NCBI RefSeq assembly: GCF_033100795.1
Contig: NZ_JAWLVI010000002.1
Location: 124,001 to 188,000 of the forward strand
Origin: Pseudothioclava sp033100795
Lineage (GTDB): Bacteria; Pseudomonadota; Alphaproteobacteria; Rhodobacterales; Rhodobacteraceae
DNA length: 64,000 bases
Direction: 5' to 3'
Part shown: in pieces, positions 17,610-25,360 of the stretch
Layout of the letters: each line of letters starts with the position of its first letter
Numbering within the stretch: the first letter of the stretch is position 1
The notes under the pieces: generated by a model
Told to the model about the DNA's origin: nothing
What the model saw: the letters and a program-made list of their open reading frames with translations, nothing else
The model's database searches: none
Translations under genes and position numbers: made by a program

Positions 17610-19162
17610 CGTTGGTCCTCCAGAGCGCGGGAGCGGATCGCGCGGGCCTCATCGAGTGTGATATGGGTGCGCGCAGCCTGCGCCGGATCGGCCTGCGGGT
17701 AATCGGCGCGGAAATGACCGCCGCGACTTTCAGTGCGCGCAAGGGCAGCGGCGGCAATCAGCGTTGCGGTTGCGGTCATATTCTGCATCGCCTCTTGCGG
17801 ATGCTCGGCTTCGATTTCCGCAATGATGCGCAGCGTGCGGGTCAGGCCATCCGCGTCACGCACAACGCCCGCGCCATCGGTCATCGCGGCGCGCAGGCGC
17901 GCAACAGCAGCCTCATCTACAACCTCGGCCCCGTCGGGGAAGCTAAGGTCAACCGCATCGGCCGGTGCAATCGGCCCCAGTTTTTCGCCAACACCAATCG
18001 CACAGAGGCGGGCATAGACCAGCGCCTCCAAAAGCCCGTTCGAGGCCAGCCGGTTCGCCCCATGCAGGCCGGTCGAGGATGCCTCGCCGCAGACCCAAAG
18101 CCCCTCAAGGCTGGCGCGACCCTGCGCGTCGGTTTCAATTCCGCCCATATGATAATGCGCGGCGGGGGCCACGGGGATCGGCTGCGTTACGGGGTCGATG
18201 CCCGCACGCTTGCACGCCTCGGCCACGGCAGGAAAGCGTGTAAGAAGCTCGGCACCCAGAACCTCGCGCGTATCAAGGCACGGCTCGCGGCCTGCTTGAC
18301 GCTCAAGATAGACCGCACGAGCCACAATGTCGCGCGGGGCCAGCTCTGCATCGGGATGCACGGCGGGCATGAAACGCGCGCCGGTGTTGTTGATAAGCGT
18401 CGCGCCTTCGCCGCGCAAAGCCTCGGTCGCGAGGGGGGCAGGGTCTTCACCCGCGACGATGGCTGTCGGGTGAAACTGCACGAACTCGGGGTCGGCGATA
18501 CAGGCACCTGCACGCGCCGCCATGCCGATAACCTGCCCGCGGATGCGCGGCGGGTTGGTCGTTACGGCAAACAGACCGCCAGACCCGCCACCCGCCAAAA
18601 GGATTGCGGGCGAACGGACCAGCACACGCCCCGAAGGCTCGCCTGCCTTTTCCAGCCAGACACCCGTTGCGATACCGTCCTGCACCTCGATACCCGAGGC
18701 AAGGACGCCCTCGGCAACCTGAACCGAGGCCGTTTGGCGCACCGCCGCAATCAGCGCCTGCATGATCTCGCGTCCGGCCTGATCGCCCTTAACGCGCACC
18801 ACACGCGCCGTGGAATGTGCCGCCTCGCGCGACATCACATAAACACCCTCGGCATCGCGGTCGAAGGGCGTGCCCAGCGCGGTAAGGTCAAGGATATGCT
18901 GCGCCGCCTCGCCCGTGACCATGCGCGCGATCGCGGCATCCACGGTGCCTGCGCCCGCGTTCACAGTATCGACCGCGTGGCTTTCGGGCGTATCACCTGC
19001 CGCCATCGCGGCCGCGACCCCGCCCTGCGCCCAAGCCGAGGACGCCCCCTCGCCAAGTTCCTCGGGCGAAATGACCAGAACCGGACGCGGCGCCAGTTTC
19101 AGCGCTGCATAAAGGGCGCCCAATCCGGCCCCGACGATTAGAACCCGATTGGTCTGGATCAC
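17606..19162 (-). CDS. nadB: L-aspartate oxidase
   Basis: 518 residues. It is an FAD enzyme that oxidises aspartate to iminoaspartate for quinolinate synthesis. The FAD-binding GAGLGALYAALKLA is at about residues 11-24, SSAWAQGGVAAAM near 42, and the substrate-binding signature HPTAIVAG near residue 230, then ALRGEGATLINNTGARFM. HGANRLASNGLLEALVYA in the C-terminal part is also a family block. It starts two bases after nadA and overlaps nadC by four bases. Confidence 0.96.
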   Translation of the reverse strand: MIQTNRVLIVGAGLGALYAALKLAPRPVLVISPEELGEGASSAWAQGGVAAAMAAGDTPESHAVDTVNAGAGTVDAAIARMVTGEAAQHILDLTALGTPFDRDAEGVYVMSREAAHSTARVVRVKGDQAGREIMQALIAAVRQTASVQVAEGVLASGIEVQDGIATGVWLEKAGEPSGRVLVRSPAILLAGGGSGGLFAVTTNPPRIRGQVIGMAARAGACIADPEFVQFHPTAIVAGEDPAPLATEALRGEGATLINNTGARFMPAVHPDAELAPRDIVARAVYLERQAGREPCLDTREVLGAELLTRFPAVAEACKRAGIDPVTQPIPVAPAAHYHMGGIETDAQGRASLEGLWVCGEASSTGLHGANRLASNGLLEALVYARLCAIGVGEKLGPIAPADAVDLSFPDGAEVVDEAAVARLRAAMTDGAGVVRDADGLTRTLRIIAEIEAEHPQEAMQNMTATATLIAAAALARTESRGGHFRADYPQADPAQAARTHITLDEARAIRSRALEDQR

Positions 19163-19164
19163 CG

Positions 19165-20217
19165 TTACAGCCCCAACTTATTGGAAAGGTCGATCATACG
19201 CTGAACAGCGACGCGCGCCTTTGCGGCAATCTCGGGATCGACGATCACCTCTTCGTGGCCCGTCACCAGCGACCAGAGCACCTTTTCCAGCGTGATCTTC
19301 TTCATATAGGGGCACATGTTACACGGCCCCAGAAACTCGACTTCGGGCAGAGCATCCGAAATATTCGACGCCATCGAACATTCGGTCACAAGCATCGCCT
19401 TTTGCGGCTTGCGATCGGTGACGTATTTGATGATCCCCGCTGTCGAGCCGGAATAGTCGCACGCATCCACAACATTCGGCGGGCATTCGGGGTGAGCGAT
19501 AATCTCGACGCCCGGATTATGCGCGCGAAATTCGTTGATGTCATTTTCGGTGTATTGCTCGTGCACGATGCACGATCCGGCCCACCAGACGACCTTTTTC
19601 TGCGGCACATCACGGGCGACGTTCTGCGCAAGATATTGGTCCGGCGTCATGATAACGACGTCGCTGTCCATCGCTGCCACAATCTGCGCGGCATTCGAAG
19701 AAGTGCAGCAAATGTCGGAAGCCGCCTTCAACTCGGCGGTGGTATTGACGTAGCTGACCACCGGCGCACCCGGATATTTGGCGCGCATCTGGGCGATACC
19801 TTCGGCGGTAATGCTTTCGGCAAGCGAGCAGCCGGCCTGAACATCGGGGATCAGAACCCGCTTGGCCGGATTCAGGATTTTCGAGGTCTCGGCCATAAAG
19901 TGCACACCGCACTGTATGATCGTCTCGGCCTCGACCTTGGTCGCAGCAACGGCAAGCTGAAGACTGTCGCCCACCACATCGGCAACACCGTGATAGATTT
20001 CCGGCGTCATATAGTTGTGCGCAAGGATAACCGCGTTTTTCTCGCGCTTGAGGCGGTTGATCTCGCGGATATAGGGGGCGTATCGGGCAAAGTCCGGCAA
20101 GGGCATCACGCGATCCATACGCGCGTGAATGTCCCGCATTTCCTCGGCCAGCGTCAGTGACGGCGCCAGATCGAATTTCTCGGCCAACGTGGCCCGCATC
20201 GTGGTCAGGTCCAGCAT
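19165..20217 (-). CDS. nadA: Quinolinate synthase A
   Basis: 350 residues. It condenses iminoaspartate with dihydroxyacetone phosphate to quinolinate using a 4Fe-4S cluster. The three cluster cysteines are in TIIQCGVHFMAET, DICCTSSNAAQIV and GPCNMCPYMKK. VILAHNYMTPEIYHG is the N-terminal substrate block. First gene of the nad operon; its ATG follows AGGAGGTC-like sequence (read on the minus strand, GACCTCCTGTTT is farther upstream) with GGGGGG nearer the start, so the exact ribosome site is uncertain. The 120-base gap upstream contains the dnaQ terminator and the presumed nad promoter. Confidence 0.96.
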   Translation of the reverse strand: MLDLTTMRATLAEKFDLAPSLTLAEEMRDIHARMDRVMPLPDFARYAPYIREINRLKREKNAVILAHNYMTPEIYHGVADVVGDSLQLAVAATKVEAETIIQCGVHFMAETSKILNPAKRVLIPDVQAGCSLAESITAEGIAQMRAKYPGAPVVSYVNTTAELKAASDICCTSSNAAQIVAAMDSDVVIMTPDQYLAQNVARDVPQKKVVWWAGSCIVHEQYTENDINEFRAHNPGVEIIAHPECPPNVVDACDYSGSTAGIIKYVTDRKPQKAMLVTECSMASNISDALPEVEFLGPCNMCPYMKKITLEKVLWSLVTGHEEVIVDPEIAAKARVAVQRMIDLSNKLGL

Positions 20218-20278
20218 GGTTTCCCCCCGTTTCCCCGAAACAGGAGGTCATTTAAGGCCAATGGCGGCTAGGTTAAAT

Positions 20279-20333
20279 GGGAAAATTGCCCGATTTACCG
20301 CATTTATTGCGTTTAAATGACACAGTCGGGCAA
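20279..20333 (-). terminator. Two-tier hairpin between dnaQ and nadA
   Basis: Read on the minus strand after the dnaQ stop: TTGCCCGA, then an inner hairpin CATTTA/TAAATG with a seven-base loop, then TCGGGCAA followed by TTTTCCC. The outer arms are perfect over eight bases. It fits a terminator of dnaQ, but the nested AT-rich hairpin directly upstream of nadA could also be an operator for a NAD regulator (inference). Confidence 0.5.
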
Positions 20334-20337
20334 GCCG

Positions 20338-21033
20338 TTAGCGACGCCAGATCGCGCTATCGCCCATTTTCTCGACAAAAGCTGCATGTGCCGCAGCCTC
20401 TTCGTCGGTCAGGCGCGAGGGCAGCGGCACCGCACGCGGCTTCGGGCGCCAGTCGTCTGAAGGGCCAAGCGCGGATTTCTGGCCATTATCGCCCTCGAAG
20501 TTCAGACCGAAACCAGGCTGACGCCCGCCGATCAGCTCCAGATAGACCTCGGCCAGAATTTCAGAGTCAAGCAACGCCCCGTGCAGCGTCCGCGACGAGT
20601 TATCAATCCCGAAGCGGCGGCAAAGCGCATCCAAAGACGCGGGCGAGCCTGGAAATTTACGCCGCGCGATCAGAAGCGTGTCGATGGCGCGCTCATTGGC
20701 GATCAGCGGCTTTTTGACCCAGCCCAGCTCGGCATTAAGGAATTTCATGTCAAAGCTGGCGTTATGGATCACCAGCTTTGCCTCTGGCCCGACGAATTCC
20801 AGAAACGCATCGGCAATTTCGATGAACTTCGGCTTGTCGGCCAGAAATTCATCGCCAAGCCCGTGCACCTCGAACGCCTCGCGCGGCATCGAGCGTTCGG
20901 GGTTTATATATTGGTGATAGGTGCGCCCCGTCGGCACATGGTTCAAAAGCTCAACCGCGCCGATTTCCACGATACGGTCGCCCTCGGACGGGTCAAAGCC
21001 CGTGGTCTCGGTATCCAGAACGATCTCACGCAT
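20338..21033 (-). CDS. dnaQ: DNA polymerase III epsilon subunit (proofreading exonuclease)
   Basis: 231 residues. It is the 3'-5' proofreading subunit of the replicative polymerase. The DEDDh motifs are visible: Exo I D7-x-E9 in LDTETTGFDP, Exo II HNASFDMKFLN near residue 95, and Exo III HGALLDSEILAEVY near residue 150. The C-terminal part after the exonuclease is the short region that binds the alpha subunit. Its start overlaps the coaE end by eight bases, making it the fourth gene of maf-aroE-coaE-dnaQ. Confidence 0.95.
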   Translation of the reverse strand: MREIVLDTETTGFDPSEGDRIVEIGAVELLNHVPTGRTYHQYINPERSMPREAFEVHGLGDEFLADKPKFIEIADAFLEFVGPEAKLVIHNASFDMKFLNAELGWVKKPLIANERAIDTLLIARRKFPGSPASLDALCRRFGIDNSSRTLHGALLDSEILAEVYLELIGGRQPGFGLNFEGDNGQKSALGPSDDWRPKPRAVPLPSRLTDEEAAAHAAFVEKMGDSAIWRR

Positions 21034-21622
21034 GACGCCCCCTGATCTTGGCGATCAATGCTTGCACGGCAGCGCGGGTCTGCTCAAGGGTCAGTGTCTC
21101 GATTACATGATCGGCGCGCGCGCGTTTTTCTGCGTCGGGTGTCTGGCGCGAGAGGATCAGATCAAGCTGCGCTGCTTCCATCGTGCCACGCTCCAGCACA
21201 CGGGTGCGCTGCACCTCGGGCGGGGCCGACACGACAAGCACCGCATCACACAGATTATCTGCACCCGTCTCGAACAGAAGAGGGATGTCCAGCAGCACCA
21301 GATCTGCATCGCGGTGGTCAGTAATAAATGCCTCGCGCGACTGCGCGGTCAGCGGGTGAACGATGGATTCAAGGCGGGATAGAGCCGTTTTATCTTCGGC
21401 AATTACCTTTTTCAGCGCCCCGCGATCTATCGCGCCATCCACGACCGCCTGCGGAAACAGCGCCCCGATTGGCGCAACCGCCGCGCCGCCCGTCGCATAG
21501 AGCGCATGGACCGTTGCGTCAGCATCCCAGACGGGAATACCCGCCTCGGCAAACATCTTGGCAGTCGTCGATTTCCCCATGCCGATAGAGCCGGTCAGCC
21601 CCAGAAGGAAGGGACGGGTCAT
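21026..21622 (-). CDS. coaE: Dephospho-CoA kinase
   Basis: 198 residues. It phosphorylates the 3'-hydroxyl of dephospho-CoA, the last step of coenzyme A synthesis. The Walker A motif GLTGSIGMGKST is at residues 8-19, DADATVHALY near 34, and the lid region LLDIPLLFETG near residue 108. Overlaps aroE upstream by four bases and dnaQ downstream by eight, so expression is tightly coupled. Confidence 0.95.
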   Translation of the reverse strand: MTRPFLLGLTGSIGMGKSTTAKMFAEAGIPVWDADATVHALYATGGAAVAPIGALFPQAVVDGAIDRGALKKVIAEDKTALSRLESIVHPLTAQSREAFITDHRDADLVLLDIPLLFETGADNLCDAVLVVSAPPEVQRTRVLERGTMEAAQLDLILSRQTPDAEKRARADHVIETLTLEQTRAAVQALIAKIRGRHA

Positions 21623-22458
21623 AGGCTAAGCACCAGATCACGCAGGTCTTCGGTAACTTCGGGGCGGGTGCCGAACCAACGCTCAAACCCCGGAACGGCC
21701 TGATGCAACAGCATCCCCAGACCATCGACCGTGCGGCATCCAATTGCACGGGCCTGTTTCAGAAGATCGGTCTCAAGCGGGGTGTAAACAATATCCGTCA
21801 CCACCGCATCCGGCGAAAGCGCATCCAGCGGCACGCGGAACTCTGGCTTGCCAACCATCCCGAGCGCGGTGGTGTTGATCACCGTTTTCGCGCCTTCCAG
21901 CATATTTCCGGCCTGAACCCAGTCATAAATAACGATTTTCGCCCCGAACTCGGCGCGCAAGGCTTCGGCCCGCGCGCGAGTGCGGTTTGCCAACCGGATC
22001 TCGGGGCAGCCGGTTTCCAGAAGCGAGGCAATCACCGCACGACACGCGCCGCCAGCGCCAAAGACAGCCGCCGGACCTTCGGCGCCGGTCCAGTCCGGCA
22101 GGTCGTGCTTGAGGTTTGCGATAAACCCGTATCCATCTGTGTTATCAGCGTGAATCTTGCCATCCGGCCGGAAGATCAGCGTATTCGCCGCACCAATAAT
22201 CGCCGCCCGATCCGAGACCACATCGGCAATCCGCAGCACCGCCTCTTTATGGGGAATAGTGACGTTGCACCCCACAAACCCAGCTCTTGGCAGGGCGCGC
22301 AGCACCGTTTCAAGGTCTTCGGGCGCAATATCCATTGGAACGTAGAAGCCCTTGATCCCGTATTTCTCCAGCCAGTAGCGCTGAAGCTGTGGCGATTTGG
22401 AATGTGCAATCGGAGACCCGATAACTCCGGCCAAGGGAATTTTTGGGTGGTCGGTCAT
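21619..22458 (-). CDS. aroE: Shikimate dehydrogenase
   Basis: 279 residues. It reduces 3-dehydroshikimate to shikimate with NADPH. The substrate site is visible in GSPIAHSKSP near residue 15 and CNVTIPHKEAVL near 64 (catalytic lysine in PHK), and the conserved NTDGYGF lies near 105. The NADPH loop is FGAGGACRAVIASLL near 130, followed by ANRTRARAE. Overlaps maf and coaE by four bases each. Confidence 0.95.
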   Translation of the reverse strand: MTDHPKIPLAGVIGSPIAHSKSPQLQRYWLEKYGIKGFYVPMDIAPEDLETVLRALPRAGFVGCNVTIPHKEAVLRIADVVSDRAAIIGAANTLIFRPDGKIHADNTDGYGFIANLKHDLPDWTGAEGPAAVFGAGGACRAVIASLLETGCPEIRLANRTRARAEALRAEFGAKIVIYDWVQAGNMLEGAKTVINTTALGMVGKPEFRVPLDALSPDAVVTDIVYTPLETDLLKQARAIGCRTVDGLGMLLHQAVPGFERWFGTRPEVTEDLRDLVLSL

Positions 22459-23054
22459 GTGGTCAGCTCTCCTCGTGCGCGCAACCAGTTCAGAAATTCG
22501 ATGAGCGGCAAGCCCAGAACCGCAAAGTAATCGCCTTCGATCCGAGAGAAAAGCCGAACACCCTCTTCTTCAAGCTTATAGCAACCAACCGCCCAGCGGA
22601 TGCTCTCCCAGTTGCGGGAAACATAGTCGTCGATAAAGGCATCCGACAGGTCATGCATAGTCAGACGAACGGGCGCGATATGGCGCCAAAGCGGTTGCCC
22701 GTCGCACAGCACCACAAGGGCGGACAGCAGACGGTGGGTCTTGCCCGAAAGAGCGCGTAACTGGGCGCGGGCGTCTTCGGGCGTATCGGGTTTTGAGAAA
22801 ATCTGCCCCTTGAGTTCCAAAAGCTGATCTGCCCCAAGCACAAGCGCGCCCGGATTTTTAGAAGAAACTTTGGCAGCCTTTAGCTCGGCCAACGTATCGG
22901 CGACATCGTGGGGCAAGGCATCCTCGGCCTCAAGCCCCGCGCGGATCATGTCTTCGTCGATACGCGCAGGTTTGATCTGAACCTCAAGCCCGGCATTGCG
23001 CAAAAGCGTCGCGCGGATTTCGGACGCGGAAGCAAGGATGACGGGGATAGACAT
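22455..23054 (-). CDS. Maf-family nucleotide pyrophosphatase
   Basis: 199 residues. Maf proteins hydrolyse non-canonical or pyrimidine nucleoside triphosphates. The signature SVILASASEIRATLLRNAG-like stretch (ILASASEIRATLLRNAG) is at the N-terminus, LGADQLLEL near residue 75 supplies the acidic metal ligands, and WESIRWAVGCYKLEEEGV lies near 150. It is the first gene of the minus-strand unit maf-aroE-coaE-dnaQ, pointing away from the candidate origin at 23.1-23.4 kb. The subclass (YhdE or YceF type) was not resolved. Confidence 0.9.
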   Translation of the reverse strand: MSIPVILASASEIRATLLRNAGLEVQIKPARIDEDMIRAGLEAEDALPHDVADTLAELKAAKVSSKNPGALVLGADQLLELKGQIFSKPDTPEDARAQLRALSGKTHRLLSALVVLCDGQPLWRHIAPVRLTMHDLSDAFIDDYVSRNWESIRWAVGCYKLEEEGVRLFSRIEGDYFAVLGLPLIEFLNWLRARGELTT

Positions 23055-23213
23055 GGGGATAACTCTCCGGACAGGGGCGGGGCGGATTTGTGAGTAAGCC
23101 GGTTTCGACGTCTTGCTGTGGGTTTCTTTAACCTTTTGTCAAGAAACTCCGGTGCTTTTCCCCTTGTTGAAAGTAGGATTCAGGCATGGGGGAATTATAT
23201 GTCCTGCGACCTT

Positions 23214-23222
23214 TTATCCACA
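23214..23222 (+). other. DnaA box, perfect consensus
   Basis: TTATCCACA matches the strong DnaA-box consensus at all nine positions. A weaker TTTTCAACA follows at 23225-23233. Confidence 0.75.
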
Positions 23223-23343
23223 GATTTTCAACACAGCATTACAGTTCCATGTATTTGTTATCATATTGATATATTTATGAAATACTAGATACTCACAGGA
23301 CGGCAAACAGAGGCTGACATCATCGCTTCGGACAAATTGGGTA

Positions 23344-23375
23344 TGTGGGTAAAGCTATAATCCACATTACCCACA
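23344..23375. other. Cluster of three DnaA-box-like nonamers
   Basis: TGTGGGTAA (minus-strand TTACCCACA) at 23344-23352 faces TAATCCACA at 23358-23366 and TTACCCACA at 23367-23375. Each differs from TTATCCACA at one position. The last two abut without a spacer. Confidence 0.65.
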
Positions 23376-23452
23376 GCCCTTACATCATCATCATCTTTTT
23401 CTTTTCTTCTTAATTATTTTAAGAAGTGATGCGTCACCGAAGGAGCCTTGCC

Positions 23453-23917
23453 ATGACCGACTTTCTTGCCGAACTGTATGTCTGGACCAAAAGTCTGCAT
23501 GTGATGTCGGTGCTCGCATGGATGGCGGGGCTGTTCTATCTGCCGCGTTTGTTCGTTTATCACGTTGAAGGGCTGAACAAGCAGGGTGTTGAGCGAGACT
23601 CGGATATGGACCTGCTGTTTCGCCATCAGGAACGGCTGCTGTTGAAAGCGATCATGGCGCCTGCGATGGTGTCGAGCTGGCTCTTTGGGCTTATGCTTGT
23701 GCTGACACCCGGTATTGTTGACTGGGAAAGCATTTGGGCCTGGACGAAGGCAGCCTCGATTATCGGGATGACATGGTTCCATTTTTGGTGCGCCAAGAAG
23801 CGGGTCGATCTGGCCGAAGGGCGTAACGCGCTTACTGGCCGTCAATTCCGCATGATGAACGAGGTGCCGACGATTTTCATGATCGTTATTGTCCTCTCGG
23901 TGATTGTGAAATTCTGA
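23453..23917 (+). CDS. hemJ: Protoporphyrinogen IX oxidase HemJ
   Basis: 154 residues, four or five membrane segments, the size and layout of HemJ, the membrane enzyme oxidising protoporphyrinogen IX to protoporphyrin IX in many proteobacteria lacking HemG or HemY-type oxidase. The N-terminal segment has the conserved histidine in KSLHVMSVLAWMAGLFYLPR (His16) and a second in FVYH; EVPTIFMIVIVLSVIV closes the protein. The ATG at 23453 follows AAGGAG; the longer upstream frame lies in the candidate origin. First rightward gene after the origin, followed by rho. Confidence 0.92.
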   Translation: MTDFLAELYVWTKSLHVMSVLAWMAGLFYLPRLFVYHVEGLNKQGVERDSDMDLLFRHQERLLLKAIMAPAMVSSWLFGLMLVLTPGIVDWESIWAWTKAASIIGMTWFHFWCAKKRVDLAEGRNALTGRQFRMMNEVPTIFMIVIVLSVIVKF

Positions 23918-23924
23918 GGATTTA

Positions 23925-23953
23925 TTGACTCGGACAGCATTCACGCGTATCAG
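23925..23953 (+). promoter_or_regulatory. Candidate rho promoter
   Basis: TTGACT, a 17-base spacer and TATCAG lie about 105 bases before the rho start. A small hairpin CGACC-GTTCT-GGTCG lies between it and the gene and may take part in leader control of rho, which is often autoregulated; this is inference. Confidence 0.45.
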
Positions 23954-24058
23954 CGCCGCAAGCCACGACCGTTCTGGTCGACCGGTTCTTCTATAGATCA
24001 ATGAAATTCAGCGCGAGCCCGCCATCGGGACTTGCGCCTTACGATGATGGGATACCCC

Positions 24059-25327
24059 ATGAACGAACGCCTGAACCTTGCCGACCTTAAAGCTAAAAGC
24101 CCGAAAGAGCTTTTGGCGCTGGCCGAAGAATGGGAAATCGAGAACGCCTCGACGATGCGCAAGGGCGAGATGATGTTCTCGATCCTGAAAGAGCACGCAG
24201 AGGATGACATCGTTATCGGCGGCGATGGCGTGCTTGAGGTTCTGCAAGACGGTTTCGGCTTCCTGCGCTCGCCCGAGGCAAACTATCTGCCCGGTCCTGA
24301 CGATATTTATGTCTCGCCCGATATGATCCGCCAGCACTCGCTGCGCACGGGTGATACGGTTGAGGGTGTGATCCGCTCTCCGGATGAAAATGAGCACTAT
24401 TTTGCGCTGACCAAGGTCGAGAAGATCAACTTCGAAGACCCCGAGCGCGCGCGCCACAAGGTCAGCTTTGATAACCTGACGCCGCTTTATCCTGACGAGC
24501 GCCTGAAAATGGAGATCGAGGATCCGACAATCAAGGATCGTTCCGCGCGGATCATCGACCTTGTGTCTCCGATCGGGAAAGGCCAGCGCTCGCTGATCGT
24601 TGCACCGCCGCGCACGGGTAAAACGGTTCTGCTGCAGAACATCGCGCATTCGATCGAGGTGAATCACCCCGAGTGCTATCTGATTGTTCTCTTGATTGAT
24701 GAACGCCCGGAAGAGGTGACCGACATGCAGCGTTCGGTGAAGGGTGAGGTGATTTCCTCGACCTTCGACGAACCCGCAACGCGCCACGTTGCTGTGGCCG
24801 AGATGGTCATCGAAAAAGCAAAGCGCCTGGTCGAGCATAAGCGCGATGTAGTGATCCTGCTCGACTCGATCACGCGCCTTGGTCGCGCCTATAACACCGT
24901 TGTGCCAAGCTCGGGTAAGGTGCTGACGGGTGGTGTCGACGCGAACGCTTTGCAGCGCCCCAAGCGCTTCTTTGGTGCTGCGCGGAACATCGAAGAAGGT
25001 GGCTCGCTGACCATTATCGCGACTGCGCTGATCGACACCGGATCGCGCATGGACGAGGTGATCTTCGAAGAATTCAAAGGCACGGGTAACTCGGAGATTG
25101 TGCTGGATCGTAAGGTTGCCGACAAGCGCGTCTTCCCGGCGATGGATATTCTTAAGTCCGGCACGCGGAAAGAGGATCTGCTGGTCGATCAGAAAGACCT
25201 GCAGAAGACCTATCTCTTGCGCCGCATCCTGAATCCGATGGGCACGACGGACGCGATCGAGTTCCTGATTTCGAAGCTGAAGCAAACCAAGACGAACGGC
25301 GAATTCTTCGACTCCATGAACGGGTAA
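24059..25327 (+). CDS. rho: Transcription termination factor Rho
   Basis: 422 residues beginning MNERLNLADLKAKSPKELL. The hexameric RNA helicase terminates untranslated transcripts. The RNA-binding cold-shock-like domain covers about 50-120 (GFGFLRSPEANYLPGPDDIY). Walker A is at about residues 182-189 (APPRTGKT), Walker B in VVILLDSITRLGRAYN near 270, and the Q/R-loop in GGVDANALQRPKRFFGAARN near 295. Several upstream ATGs exist; the family's usual N-terminus and length favour 24059, though the ribosome site there is weak. Confidence 0.97.
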   Translation: MNERLNLADLKAKSPKELLALAEEWEIENASTMRKGEMMFSILKEHAEDDIVIGGDGVLEVLQDGFGFLRSPEANYLPGPDDIYVSPDMIRQHSLRTGDTVEGVIRSPDENEHYFALTKVEKINFEDPERARHKVSFDNLTPLYPDERLKMEIEDPTIKDRSARIIDLVSPIGKGQRSLIVAPPRTGKTVLLQNIAHSIEVNHPECYLIVLLIDERPEEVTDMQRSVKGEVISSTFDEPATRHVAVAEMVIEKAKRLVEHKRDVVILLDSITRLGRAYNTVVPSSGKVLTGGVDANALQRPKRFFGAARNIEEGGSLTIIATALIDTGSRMDEVIFEEFKGTGNSEIVLDRKVADKRVFPAMDILKSGTRKEDLLVDQKDLQKTYLLRRILNPMGTTDAIEFLISKLKQTKTNGEFFDSMNG

Positions 25328-25360
25328 TCCTGTTTTATCATTTAACCTCAAAGGGTTATG

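Larger units (their letters stand above)
23100..23430. other. oriC: Candidate chromosomal replication origin (oriC)
   Basis: This gap of nearly 400 bases between divergent maf and hemJ is strikingly AT-rich compared with its surroundings. It carries a perfect DnaA nonamer TTATCCACA (23214-23222), two near-perfect tandem nonamers TAATCCACA and TTACCCACA (23358-23375), and an inverted TGTGGGTAA (23344-23352). It also holds a pyrimidine run with CAT repeats (23382-23405) and a CTTCTTAA/TTAAGAAG dyad (23406-23426). Genes on both sides point away from it, and two parS sites and parAB lie within 8 kb. In alphaproteobacteria the origin is typically close to hem, rho and mnm/par genes. Strand-composition skew could not be computed here. 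Confidence 0.7.

Noticed and set aside
23382..23395. DnaA-trio elements in the CAT repeat
   Set aside because: The repeat reads CATCATCATCAT, which is not a permutation of the described trio (CTA on this strand), so it is only noted as part of the AT/pyrimidine-rich stretch.
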